From Woeseiaceae bacterium (lineage in GTDB: Bacteria > Pseudomonadota > Gammaproteobacteria > Steroidobacterales > Woeseiaceae), in contig JANQPG010000008.1 in the NCBI GenBank assembly GCA_028289545.1, forward strand, positions 1-64,000: DNA of 64,000 bases, written 5' to 3'. Below are positions 8,959-18,124 of this stretch, one piece after another (within the stretch, counting starts at the first letter, position 1; each line of letters begins with the position of its first letter). Below the pieces are notes generated by a model. It ran no database searches. It saw nothing but the letters and a program-made list of their open reading frames with translations, and was not told the DNA's origin. The translations under genes were made by a program, and so were the position numbers.

Positions 8959-11484
8959 ATGCGAATTTCACTGACTACTTTGATTGGTGCGACCCTGCTC
9001 ACAGCCGCCGCGGGCTGCGATAACACGGCCTCAGAGACTGCCTCGATAGACCCCGCTCCTGACAGCGGTCAGGCGGCGTCGGTGACGCCTGAGTTATGGC
9101 CGAAGAGTGTTTCGCCGGTGGTGCACGGCGAAGCGATTGAACGGAGGGTCGATACGCTACTTGCCGGCATGTCGGTGCGCCAGAAAGTCGGCCAGATTAT
9201 TCAGGCCGACATAGGGAGCGTCACACCCGACGACGTTCGCGAATATCACCTGGGATCGATCCTCAACGGTGGCAATTCCGCACCCGGCGGCAAACAGTAC
9301 GCGCGCGCGGAGGAATGGCTTGCCCTTGCCGACGAGTTCTACGAGGCGTCCATGCAGAGCGCGGAGGAGCCGATACCTGTGCTGTGGGGTAGCGATGCCG
9401 TGCACGGACATGCGAACGTGATTGGCGCCACGGTGTTTCCGCACAACATTGGCCTGGGCGCCATGCGAAACCCCAAGTTGATGCGGGAGATCGGCGGCGT
9501 CACCGCGGTGGAAATGCGCGTTACGGGTATCGGTTGGACCTTCGCCCCCACGATTGCGGTTGCGCGGGACGACCGCTGGGGAAGAAGCTATGAGAGCTAT
9601 TCAGAAGACAGCACGCTCGTGTCGGAGTACACGAGCGCCATGCTGGAGGGCCTGCAGGGTATTGCGAATGAGCCCGGATTTCTCGAGGACCGGCACGTCA
9701 TCGCCACGGCAAAACACTTTCTCGCGGACGGCGGTACCGAAAACGGGGTGGATCAGGGTGACGCGAGGATCGACGAGGCGGAGCTGGTCCGTATTCATGC
9801 GGCGCCTTACACGGCCGCGATCGAAGCCGGTGTGCAAACCGTCATGGCTTCGTTTTCCTCGTGGCAGGGCAGCAAGATTCACGGCAATTACGGCCTGCTG
9901 ACGACGGCACTGAAAGAGCGCATGGGCTTCAACGGCTTCGTGGTGGGCGATTGGAACGCGCACGGTCAGATCCCGGGTTGCTCGGTTGAGAGTTGCGCAG
10001 AGGCAATCAATGCCGGCCTGGACATGTTCATGGCCCCGGACAGTTGGCGCGGACTCTACGAGAACACGCTGAAACAGGTCGAGGCGGGCGAAATCCCGAT
10101 GCAGCGACTCGACGATGCGGTGCGGAGGATACTGCGGGTCAAACTCCTCGCGGGCGTATTCGATGCCGGCCGGCCGTCGAGCTGGTCGGTTGCCGGCGAT
10201 ACAAACCTTCTGGGCGCGCCCGAGCATCGCGCCGTTGCGCGGCAGGCGGTACGCGAGTCGCTGGTGTTGCTGAAGAACACCGGCGGTGTGCTTCCACTCC
10301 GCGCCGACGCGACGATCCTGGTTGCCGGTGATGGCGCAAGAAACCTCGCCAAACAAATGGGCGGCTGGACGCTGACCTGGCAGGGCTCGAACGTCGACCC
10401 TCGCGATTACGTCAATGCGGAGACTATCTACGACGGGATCGCGACCCTGGTGGGTGACGCGGGAGGACAGATCGAATTTGCGGAGGATGGCGGCTATGCC
10501 ACGAAGCCGGACGTCGCGATTGTCGTATTTGGTGAGGATCCGTACGCGGAGTTCCAGGGTGATCGCTCGCATTTGCGCTTCACCGAGGACGGTGGAAAAC
10601 ATCGGGCACTCATGGAGTCGCTTACGAGTCAGTCGATTCCGGTAGTAGCCGTGTTTCTGTCCGGCCGACCGATGTGGGTGAATCCGGAAATCAACGCATC
10701 GGATGCCTTTGTCGCCGCGTGGTTGCCCGGTTCGGAAGGCGGGGGCGTCGCCGACGTGCTGTTTGGTGAGCACGAGTTTACGGGCAAGCTGCCGTTTTCC
10801 TGGCCGCGGCTTGCGACCGACACGACCAACGTCGGCGATCCGGATTACGACCCCTTGTTTGCATTCGGGTACGGCTTAACGGCGGCCGAAGACGGAGCGC
10901 TCGCCGCACTCCCCGAAACCTCGGGCCTGACGGACGCGGACTTGCAGAGAAGCGACGAGATCTTTGCCGACGGTGCGTTTGCTCACTCGTGGTCGTTGCT
11001 CCTGTCCGAGGGCAATGGTCAATGGGCCGACGCCACTTCGGTGGCGGCAGGATCTGCCGTCGTCAAGGCTTCGATGGTCGACGGCCACGCGCAGGAAGAT
11101 TCGCGGCAGTTTGTGTGGTCGGGAGGCGCGGCCGCAGCTGCGCGAATTGCCCGGAACGATGCGATCGACTGGACGCGGGAATCCAACGGAGAACTGGCAT
11201 TGGCGTTGGAGCTTCGAGTCGACCGGGCCCCGACGACCGCCGTGACGCTGACAATGCGCTGCGGCGCAGACTGCTCGGCGGATATCGACGTTGCCGAAGC
11301 GATGCGGCGCGACGATGTTGGAGCGTTTGCCGTGCTGGCCGTACCGCTGAATTGTTTTGCGCAACGGGGCGCCGATATGTCGCAGGTGGACGCCGTCGAA
11401 CTCACTACGGACGGCGAATTTGCCGTCACGATGGCGGGTATGGCGCTGTCGTCCTCGGCTGAGGGACGAATGTCCTGCCCTTAG
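8959..11484 (+). CDS. GH3 exo-beta-glucosidase/glucan exohydrolase with ExoP-type C-terminal domain, lipoprotein
   Basis: Start ATG 8959 gives a lipoprotein signal ending AAAGC (C20); an extension further upstream would overlap the GH9 gene and lacks a signal. The 841-aa protein shows KHFLADGGT (252-260), GVDQGD, and the nucleophile D331 in VVGDWNAHG. A second alpha/beta domain follows, then a galactose-binding-like C-terminus (about residues 675-840) of the kind seen in marine ExoP glucosidases. It removes terminal glucose from beta-glucans and cello-oligosaccharides in the periplasm. It is the last gene of the plus operon and converges on the symporter gene with a 40-bp gap in which I see no clear terminator. 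Confidence 0.92.
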   Translation: MRISLTTLIGATLLTAAAGCDNTASETASIDPAPDSGQAASVTPELWPKSVSPVVHGEAIERRVDTLLAGMSVRQKVGQIIQADIGSVTPDDVREYHLGSILNGGNSAPGGKQYARAEEWLALADEFYEASMQSAEEPIPVLWGSDAVHGHANVIGATVFPHNIGLGAMRNPKLMREIGGVTAVEMRVTGIGWTFAPTIAVARDDRWGRSYESYSEDSTLVSEYTSAMLEGLQGIANEPGFLEDRHVIATAKHFLADGGTENGVDQGDARIDEAELVRIHAAPYTAAIEAGVQTVMASFSSWQGSKIHGNYGLLTTALKERMGFNGFVVGDWNAHGQIPGCSVESCAEAINAGLDMFMAPDSWRGLYENTLKQVEAGEIPMQRLDDAVRRILRVKLLAGVFDAGRPSSWSVAGDTNLLGAPEHRAVARQAVRESLVLLKNTGGVLPLRADATILVAGDGARNLAKQMGGWTLTWQGSNVDPRDYVNAETIYDGIATLVGDAGGQIEFAEDGGYATKPDVAIVVFGEDPYAEFQGDRSHLRFTEDGGKHRALMESLTSQSIPVVAVFLSGRPMWVNPEINASDAFVAAWLPGSEGGGVADVLFGEHEFTGKLPFSWPRLATDTTNVGDPDYDPLFAFGYGLTAAEDGALAALPETSGLTDADLQRSDEIFADGAFAHSWSLLLSEGNGQWADATSVAAGSAVVKASMVDGHAQEDSRQFVWSGGAAAAARIARNDAIDWTRESNGELALALELRVDRAPTTAVTLTMRCGADCSADIDVAEAMRRDDVGAFAVLAVPLNCFAQRGADMSQVDAVELTTDGEFAVTMAGMALSSSAEGRMSCP

Positions 11485-11524
11485 GGCTGGACGGCGTCCC
11501 TCACCCGAGCGACGGCCGCCTCCG

Positions 11525-13090
11525 TCACCACCAGGTTGCGTACAGCGCAATCAACATCAGCAACACGACCAGCGCAGCGACGTTGAAGCCTTTCGTCGTA
11601 TCTGTGTCGACGTCCTCGTAGACAATAGCGTCCGGGTGGGCTTCCGCCTTCTGTATCAGTGACACGAGCACGCCGGTTCCAATGCACATCAGGAACACGA
11701 GGCCAACCCGGTCGATGAACGGTAGTTCCGGCCATGCGAACTTGAACAGTACGGAAAACACAGCTGAACCCAACGCTGTCGCCAGCGCGCCGTTTGCCGT
11801 GGTCCGTTTCCAGAAGATTCCCAGCAGGAAGAGGGCGCAGACACCCGGAGTGAAGAAGCCGGTGAATTCCTGGATGTACTGAAATGCCTGGTCGAACTGT
11901 CCAAGCAGGGGACGGGCCACGATCATTGCCACGATCATTGCCGACACACTCACCGTTCGCCCGACCGTGACCAGCTGCTTCTCGGTCTTTTCCTGACCGA
12001 CGAAGTGCCGATACAGATCCATCGTGAAGATCGTGGATATGGAGTTCAGCATCGAGGCTAGCGACGAAACGATCGCCGCAACGAGCGCTGCGAACACGAT
12101 GCCGAGCAGTCCCGCGGGCAAGAGGTTCATGACCGTCGGGTAGGCCCGGTCCGGCGCGCTCAACTCGGGCGCAATGACGGCTGCCGCCACGCCGGGAAGT
12201 ACAATGATCAGCGGCATGAGCATCTTCAGGAATGCCGCAAACATGATCCCTTTCTGCGCCTCCTGGGTACTCTTGGCCGCGAGCGCGCGCTGGATGATGT
12301 ACTGGTTGAAGCCCCAGTAGGACAGGTGCATGACCCACATGCCGCCGATCAATACGGAAATGCCGGGCAGCAGGTGATAGTGCGGAGAATCTTTCGTGAA
12401 GATCAGGTCGAACTTCTCGGGCGCGCGCTCCAGAAGTACCTGGAAGCCGGCTACGACACCACTGCCGCCCGACACCTCGTTCAGCGAAATAATCGCAATG
12501 AGGATGCCGCCGAGAATCAACAGTACTACCTGAATGATGTCGGTGAGTGCGACTGCTTTCAATCCACCGTAGAGCGAATAGGCGACGGCGAAGGTCCCGA
12601 GCCCGATGAGTCCCCAGATGAGATCGACACCAGTGACCGTATTGACGGCGAGGGCGCCCAGCCACAGGATCGACGTCAGATTGACGAACACGTACACGCC
12701 CAGCCAGAACAGGGCCATTACGTTACGCACGCGGTGATCATAACGTTGTTCGAGGAACTGCGGCATCGTGTAGATCTTGTGCTTCAGGAATACCGGCAGC
12801 AGGTACTTGCCGACCACGATCAACGCAATGGCTGCTGTCCACTCGTAAACGCCGATCGCAATACCGAGCACCCAGGCCGAGCCCGACATGCCGATAATCT
12901 GCTCAGCGGATATGTTGGCCGCAATGAGCGACGCACCAATTGCCCACCAGGGCAGGGAGCGTCCGGCGAGGAAGTAGTCGCTGGTGTCCTTCTTGTGACC
13001 ACTTTCCTCCCGAGACACCCACTGCGCCAGCACGAGCAGGATAACCGCGTAGACGGCTACGACCGTCAGATCGAGTGTCCCGAGGTTCAT
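11525..13090 (-). CDS. Sodium/solute (sugar) symporter, SSS/SLC5 family
   Basis: This 521-aa protein has about 14 hydrophobic segments. The SSS signatures are SDYFLAGRSLPWWAIGASLIAANIS near residues 38-62 and YSLYGGLKAVALTDIIQ near 180. It starts with ATG 13090, which overlaps the CBM9 gene stop (ATGA). Homologues co-transport glucose, galactose or similar sugars with sodium across the inner membrane. As the last gene of the lacI-headed operon it probably imports glucose or cellodextrins released by the GH9/GH3 enzymes. The substrate is inferred from context. Confidence 0.93.
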   Translation of the reverse strand: MNLGTLDLTVVAVYAVILLVLAQWVSREESGHKKDTSDYFLAGRSLPWWAIGASLIAANISAEQIIGMSGSAWVLGIAIGVYEWTAAIALIVVGKYLLPVFLKHKIYTMPQFLEQRYDHRVRNVMALFWLGVYVFVNLTSILWLGALAVNTVTGVDLIWGLIGLGTFAVAYSLYGGLKAVALTDIIQVVLLILGGILIAIISLNEVSGGSGVVAGFQVLLERAPEKFDLIFTKDSPHYHLLPGISVLIGGMWVMHLSYWGFNQYIIQRALAAKSTQEAQKGIMFAAFLKMLMPLIIVLPGVAAAVIAPELSAPDRAYPTVMNLLPAGLLGIVFAALVAAIVSSLASMLNSISTIFTMDLYRHFVGQEKTEKQLVTVGRTVSVSAMIVAMIVARPLLGQFDQAFQYIQEFTGFFTPGVCALFLLGIFWKRTTANGALATALGSAVFSVLFKFAWPELPFIDRVGLVFLMCIGTGVLVSLIQKAEAHPDAIVYEDVDTDTTKGFNVAALVVLLMLIALYATWW

Positions 13091-13869
13091 TGTGTTCTCC
13101 CGCCTGCCGCCTGGCCTGAGCCAGCAAGCGTAATGCGTCCGAATACATCGGCATCGATGTAGCCGCGATTGCGGTCGCCGTTGACCGGCGCTATTTTGAC
13201 ATCCGTCATAAAGTGCTCCCTCCCCTCGGGTCCGTCAGCGTCGCAATAGGCGACCATCAGGCCCATGATTTTTCCTGCTGCCAGGGACTCCCTGTGCAGC
13301 TCCCCGTCACGGTCCGAAAACACGGCAATACGAACCTCCCAGTAGATTCTGTAGGGAGCCTCGTTGCTGCGTTTCCACCGCGCCGTCACATGACTAGGAA
13401 ACGTCTGGACGTTGTTTTTCCCCAGGCGCCGCTGCTCATCGTTTGCAAAAGGCGCAATATCCACGACCTGATTGTCGAGGGCGATGTGATAGGCGAACGC
13501 GTTGAAGTTGTGCTGGTGATCGCCGCCGCTGGCGTCTTCATCGATGAATATCTCGAGCGTGTCGTCTTCCCAGTAGCTCTCGCGAGGGTCCGGCCGCGCA
13601 TCGATTAGCACATCGTCGGTAATCTCGGCCAGGAGGTACAGATGCTCCGGTGTCCATAACGTCTTGTAGCGGCCGCTGAAGTCCGCGGCGGCTGGGCTCG
13701 TGTCGAACACGGCCTTGTCGATGGGACGCCAGGTGGCCAGTTCCCAGCTCGCGTCCTTCGGATTTCCGTCGATGACCGGTGCATCGGGTGCCCGCGGAAC
13801 CTCGTGGGCGTAGACCGGAAACGAACAGACCAGGAGTGAGAAAACAAGTCGCTTGCGGCTACGGCTCAT
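13087..13869 (-). CDS. Secreted CBM9-like carbohydrate-binding protein
   Basis: Start ATG 13869 overlaps the gluconokinase stop (ATGA) and gives a Sec signal (MSRSRKRLVFSLLVCSFPVYA). A longer frame running through the gluconokinase gene is spurious. The mature ~240 aa are a family 9 carbohydrate-binding-like beta-sandwich: APVIDGNPKDASWELA, LWTPEHLYLLAEITDDVL, YWEDDTLEIFIDEDASGGDH, VRIAVFSDRDG. CBM9 modules bind sugar reducing ends, and stand-alone relatives are common next to glycoside hydrolase genes. It would bind oligosaccharide in the periplasm, or at the surface if it is exported further. Confidence 0.85.
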   Translation of the reverse strand: MSRSRKRLVFSLLVCSFPVYAHEVPRAPDAPVIDGNPKDASWELATWRPIDKAVFDTSPAAADFSGRYKTLWTPEHLYLLAEITDDVLIDARPDPRESYWEDDTLEIFIDEDASGGDHQHNFNAFAYHIALDNQVVDIAPFANDEQRRLGKNNVQTFPSHVTARWKRSNEAPYRIYWEVRIAVFSDRDGELHRESLAAGKIMGLMVAYCDADGPEGREHFMTDVKIAPVNGDRNRGYIDADVFGRITLAGSGQAAGGRTQ

Positions 13870-14399
13870 GGCGATACCTCTGATGAAAGGAAGCTGTCGA
13901 TCAGCGGTTGAAGTCTCTTGACCGCACGGCCCGGGCTCTCGGTAACGTCCACGCAGTGTACGTCCGGTTCGCCCTCCGGCAGCTCGAGTGCGTCGAACTG
14001 ACTCTGCAGCAGGCTCGGGCTGAAGAAGTGATCGTTGCGTGCGCCAATACGCTGGGCCAACAACTCCGGATCGGCGTGCAGGTGCAAGAACAGGGATCGG
14101 AACCCCAGTTGACGCAGCCGTGCGCGGTCTCTCTTTTTGAGCCCGCTGTGCGCGAGCACGCAGCTCTTGCCGGCGGCTTCGAGCGGAGCCATGCGGCTGC
14201 ATACGGCGTCCATCCAGGGGGCACGATCGGTGTCGTCGAGCGGTATTCCGGCAGCCATCTTTGCCCGGTTCCCGGGCGGGTGCTCGTCGTCGGCGTCGAT
14301 CGCTACGAGCCCGTAATGTTTGGCCAGGAGGTTTGCTAACGTCGATTTACCGCTGCCTGCGACTCCCATACAAATGAGCATTGCCGGTGAGTTGCTCAT
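13866..14399 (-). CDS. gntK: Gluconokinase (GntK/IdnK type)
   Basis: This 177-aa P-loop kinase has Walker A GVAGSGKST at residues 12-20, the gluconokinase features DADDEHPPGNRAKMAAGIPLDD and APWMD, SGLKKRDRARLR, and FLHLHADPELLAQRI. It phosphorylates D-gluconate to 6-phosphogluconate in the cytoplasm. Both ends overlap neighbours by ATGA (GH94 upstream, CBM9 downstream), so translation is probably coupled to the phosphorylase. A gluconate kinase in a glucan operon makes sense if the adjacent GH94 enzyme releases gluconate, which supports the cellobionic acid phosphorylase reading. Confidence 0.93.
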   Translation of the reverse strand: MSNSPAMLICMGVAGSGKSTLANLLAKHYGLVAIDADDEHPPGNRAKMAAGIPLDDTDRAPWMDAVCSRMAPLEAAGKSCVLAHSGLKKRDRARLRQLGFRSLFLHLHADPELLAQRIGARNDHFFSPSLLQSQFDALELPEGEPDVHCVDVTESPGRAVKRLQPLIDSFLSSEVSP

Positions 14400-16771
14400 T
14401 GCCCTGACTCCGGCAATCTGACCTCGATCCGATAGTGTCGACCGGGTTCGATGCGGCGAACGATCCCGTCATCGCAGACTGTATCGTCCAGGGTGACCAC
14501 GCTACGTTCGATCCCCGGAAGCCGGCGGTAGCGCACGGAGAATCGGGCCGACCGGAACTGGCGTTCGGCGCTCGCCTCAGTCCAGGCGGAGGGCAGCTGC
14601 GGCGCTATGCGCAGATCGCCGTGTTCGCCCTTCAGGCCGTATAGCTCCTCGATGACGACTCGATAGAGCCAACTGCATGCACCGGTATGAAACAGCTGGC
14701 TCGAGCGCCCGGATGCATGTGGAAACTGATGCACGGCGCCGCGATAGTAGTTGGGCACAAAAACGGGTAACTGACCACGCCGTCTGTAATCCTGCTCTTC
14801 CGGCCCGGGCAACATCCTGCGGATTTGTTCGAACGCCCGGTCGGGCTCGCCGATGCGATAAAGCGCAAGAGCATAGAACGTGGCTGCGTGATTGTAGATT
14901 GACCCGTTCTCCGCGTAGCCGGGGTGTTTTTGAGTGAGGCGGCCTATGTCTTCCCGCATACCCGTGTAGGCGGGCGCCAGCATCATGGTCCCGTACGGCG
15001 TGTCGAGCATACGGTCAACTGCCGCCAGAATTTTTTCCCGCTGTCCGGCATCTGCAATTCCAGCTAGCAGCGCCCAGCTTTGCGGATTGAGGTAGATGCT
15101 CCCTTCAGCGTCCCTGCTGACGCCGAATGGGGTCCCCGCGTCGGTGATGCCGCGCGCGAACCATTCACCGTCCCACAGATGCTCGCGGATCGCGTCGGAG
15201 AACCGCTCTGCCGCCGCTCTGAACTCATCGGCCCCACCCGCTACGTCGTAGCGTTCGCAGGTGTTCACCCACAACCTCAGCGCCTCTACCGTTGCCATCG
15301 ATAGCCACGCGGACACGCCGGTACCTTTGTGACCGACCATGTTCATCGGATCACACCAGTCGCCTTGTGCAATGAGGCTGAGACTGCGGCTGTCGACGTT
15401 CCCGATCAGCCATTCGAGCGCAAGAGCAACGCGCTCACTGACGGTCCGGGTTCGACCGTTACCGACGACCGGTTCGTCGAGGATCGCCCGGTCCGCCGTC
15501 TCGTCGAGGTATGCCGACAGCGTAATTGGCAGCCAGACGTTGTGGTCCGTATGCGGGACCTGATTGATGTACTTCAGTTCGGCGTTGCCGTTCAGGCGGA
15601 TACCCTCGGGCAGCGCGCCGTCCGCCTCCTGTTGGGAGAGCGCCCGCAACAGCTTCTCGCGAAACGCCGGGGGATCGATGTACACCATGCCCAGGCCGTC
15701 CTGCAGATAGTTGCGCGTCTGCGGGTCGGTGGTGAGGCGATTCAGTGTGCCGTGGTAGTACACCTGCCGCGGCAGCCATTGATTGACGAAGTGCGCGAAC
15801 TCCTCGTCCGCGCACTGGACTTTGAGACAGCCCGACCCCGGTTCGAGGTATCGCGCGTAGTTGTCTTTGGCTGTCGCGAAGCCATCCGGTTTGAGGTATC
15901 GGCCGCGCAGGGCTGCAATCTCGCCGTCGTTTTGCGCCGGTCCGAACAACAGCCGGGTGGTCTCCGTTGCCCCGGGCGCCAGCTCGTGGCGATACTGAAG
16001 GACCGCGGCGGGCGTCTCGTAGGCGGCTGAGCCGCGGTTCAACAGCTCGCGGTGTAGCGCGTCTGGGTTGTGCAGGCCGCCATCACCCTCAAACTCGCAG
16101 AGCGAACACTCCCAGGCATCGGCCGGGCGGTCGGCCACGAGGAACGTCATATCCTTGAGGTTCTTGATCGTCGGATAATCTTCGAGTTTCTGATACGGCG
16201 TTACGGAGCGCGCGACGATGCCGTTGAGGTCGGCCTCGTAGGTGGCGGACTGATTCATCCAGCTCATGTAGCCGACCGAGAAATACGGATAGACGCTCAG
16301 GCGGCGACGTCGATTACTCTGGTTGTGTACCGTCAAAGCCCACAGCTCGACGACATCCCGATCCGGCAGGCTTACCGTGAGCGTTGCCCGTAGTCCTTCG
16401 TGTTCTATCTCCCAGCGAACGTCCGCGCGCCCGGCGGAAAAGACGAAGCGGTCGTGTGTCGCCCGAACGGGTTCGTACGGCACCGAAAAGAACGTGTTGC
16501 TTTGTTCGTCTTTCAGGTAGACGAAACGCCCAGGATGGTGTGCGAAGTAGGGTTGCTCCGGCTGCATGAAGGTCTTCTGCTCGAGCAACGGAGCGTGCGA
16601 ATACTTGCGGGGTTCGGGCTGCATGTACTGAGCAACGGCGAAACCCCGGCAGTTGACCTGCAGCAACATGTTGGGGTTCCAGAGAAACGTGCCGGCCCGA
16701 GGCATGGCGACAGGGGAGTGCAGGTCACAACGGCGGCCTTCGTCGCTGCTCTCGAGAAGGCTACGTGGCAT
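14396..16771 (-). CDS. GH94 phosphorylase, probable cellobionic acid phosphorylase
   Basis: This 791-aa glycoside phosphorylase has the catalytic aspartate D474 in GDWCDPMN. It carries R611 and K615 in GRLTQKHPG, the i/i+4 Arg-Lys pair that I recall binding the gluconate carboxylate in the Saccharophagus degradans enzyme (R609/K613, catalytic D472). All three positions are offset by the same +2. Length also matches cellobionic acid phosphorylases (~790) better than cellobiose phosphorylases (~810-820). ATG 16771 overlaps the transporter gene end and keeps the conserved TFLWNPNMLLQVNCRG segment, so the later Met35 is not the start. The reaction is 4-O-beta-glucosyl-gluconate + Pi to alpha-glucose-1-phosphate + gluconate, with gluconokinase encoded immediately downstream. 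Without an assay, cellobiose phosphorolysis cannot be excluded. Confidence 0.85.
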   Translation of the reverse strand: MPRSLLESSDEGRRCDLHSPVAMPRAGTFLWNPNMLLQVNCRGFAVAQYMQPEPRKYSHAPLLEQKTFMQPEQPYFAHHPGRFVYLKDEQSNTFFSVPYEPVRATHDRFVFSAGRADVRWEIEHEGLRATLTVSLPDRDVVELWALTVHNQSNRRRRLSVYPYFSVGYMSWMNQSATYEADLNGIVARSVTPYQKLEDYPTIKNLKDMTFLVADRPADAWECSLCEFEGDGGLHNPDALHRELLNRGSAAYETPAAVLQYRHELAPGATETTRLLFGPAQNDGEIAALRGRYLKPDGFATAKDNYARYLEPGSGCLKVQCADEEFAHFVNQWLPRQVYYHGTLNRLTTDPQTRNYLQDGLGMVYIDPPAFREKLLRALSQQEADGALPEGIRLNGNAELKYINQVPHTDHNVWLPITLSAYLDETADRAILDEPVVGNGRTRTVSERVALALEWLIGNVDSRSLSLIAQGDWCDPMNMVGHKGTGVSAWLSMATVEALRLWVNTCERYDVAGGADEFRAAAERFSDAIREHLWDGEWFARGITDAGTPFGVSRDAEGSIYLNPQSWALLAGIADAGQREKILAAVDRMLDTPYGTMMLAPAYTGMREDIGRLTQKHPGYAENGSIYNHAATFYALALYRIGEPDRAFEQIRRMLPGPEEQDYRRRGQLPVFVPNYYRGAVHQFPHASGRSSQLFHTGACSWLYRVVIEELYGLKGEHGDLRIAPQLPSAWTEASAERQFRSARFSVRYRRLPGIERSVVTLDDTVCDDGIVRRIEPGRHYRIEVRLPESGQ

Positions 16772-18107
16772 GCCGTTGCTCCAGGTCGTTCTGGATTTCC
16801 GCCACGCGAGTCGCCGTCAGCGAATACGTGCCAGCCACAAAAACGGCGACGAGGGCAAACAAACCCGGGATGACCGTCTGTAGCAATGCAATGCCGGCCT
16901 GCGATGCACCCGATTGAGCCTGGTTCGCTACGTAGCCCAACGCGGCAAGCACCCACAGCATCCCTGCGGTTCCGAGCGAGCCGCCGATTTTCTGCGCGAA
17001 GGTTGCCGCGGAAAAGGTCATGGCCGTCGCACGACGGCCGTTGCGCCATTCGTTGAAGTCCGCCGTATCGGCATACATCGACCAGGTCAAGGGAGACTTC
17101 GGCCCGAGCGCAAGGCTAATCAGGATGTTCAGCGTAAACATCGCCCAGATCATGTCTTTGGGCACAAAATAGAAAACGATCGAGAGGCAGCCCACGATGC
17201 TCATCAACACCATCAGGAGCCGCGCCTTGTCGACATAGCGCGTCATTACGGGAGCGAGAACCGCACCCGCGGCGTAGGCCACCATCTGCCAGAACAAGTA
17301 ATCGGACAGCAGGTCGGGGCGGCCCACGTAGTACTTGAAATAGTAATACGCCGATCCGGCTCGCATCGTAATGGTCATCATGATGATCATGGCGAGCGCA
17401 AACAGCACGACCCAGGGACGGTTCCCGAGCAGATCGCGAATATCGTCGAGCGCGCGCGTTTTCTGCCCTGCGGGCGGCGTTACGCGCTCGCGCGTCGCGA
17501 GGAACGACAGCGCGAATAGCACCGCGGCAACGGAGCCGTAGAGCAGCATCGTCAGCTGCCAGCCACGCACGTCGTCACCGTTGCCGAACGCCGCTACCAG
17601 GGGCAGCGTGTATTTGTTGACCAGCGCACCCGCCGTAAACGCAAACAGGAAGCGGGCGCTGATCAGCGTCGTTCGTTCCTGGCTGCTGGCCGTCATGACC
17701 CCCGACAGCGCGGAATAGGGCGTATTCAGTACGGTGTATAGCAACATCATCATCGTGTACGTTGCATACGCCCATATCAGCTTGCCACCCTCGTTGAGGT
17801 CAGGGGTTGTGAACGTCAGCACGGCGGCCGCGGCCATCGGTACACCGGCAAGCAGCAGATACGGTCTGAATTTGCCGAAGCGCGTGTTGGTGCGATCGGC
17901 GAGCATGCCCATCATCGGGTCGGTAAACGCGTCGACAATCTTGGTGACAAACAACATCGTGCCGGCAGCGGCGGCGGATATGCCGAACACATCCGTGTAG
18001 AACGCGGCGAGAAACGACGCGATGGTTGTCCAATACAGATTGAATCCGAAATCCCCGACCCCGTAGCCGAGTTTTTCGCTCCAGCGGAGCCTGACCTGCC
18101 GTGCCAC
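16761..18107 (-). CDS. MFS sugar:cation symporter, GPH family
   Basis: The protein has about 448 aa and 12 membrane segments. It shows the glycoside-pentoside-hexuronide marks EKLGYGVGDFGFNLYW at the N-terminus and DPMMGMLADRTNTRFGKFRPYLL near residue 60-82. The frame is open upstream into lacI, but that part has no transporter character. I place the start at GTG 18107, just downstream of the lacI stop; TTG 18113 is equally possible. It is likely to import the disaccharide acted on by GH94 (cellobionate or cellobiose) across the inner membrane. Its end overlaps the GH94 start by 11 bp, consistent with one transcript. Confidence 0.88.
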   Translation of the reverse strand: MARQVRLRWSEKLGYGVGDFGFNLYWTTIASFLAAFYTDVFGISAAAAGTMLFVTKIVDAFTDPMMGMLADRTNTRFGKFRPYLLLAGVPMAAAAVLTFTTPDLNEGGKLIWAYATYTMMMLLYTVLNTPYSALSGVMTASSQERTTLISARFLFAFTAGALVNKYTLPLVAAFGNGDDVRGWQLTMLLYGSVAAVLFALSFLATRERVTPPAGQKTRALDDIRDLLGNRPWVVLFALAMIIMMTITMRAGSAYYYFKYYVGRPDLLSDYLFWQMVAYAAGAVLAPVMTRYVDKARLLMVLMSIVGCLSIVFYFVPKDMIWAMFTLNILISLALGPKSPLTWSMYADTADFNEWRNGRRATAMTFSAATFAQKIGGSLGTAGMLWVLAALGYVANQAQSGASQAGIALLQTVIPGLFALVAVFVAGTYSLTATRVAEIQNDLEQRHAT

Positions 18108-18124
18108 ACCCAAGCGATGGCCCT

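Noticed and set aside
11485..11524. Terminator between the convergent GH3 and symporter genes
   Set aside because: The only self-complementary stretch is GGACGGCGTCC with no loop and no T-run, which is not a credible terminator.
13870..14202. A longer N-terminus for the CBM9-like protein
   Set aside because: It would overlap most of gluconokinase; ATG 13869 starts a clear signal peptide and overlaps the gntK stop.
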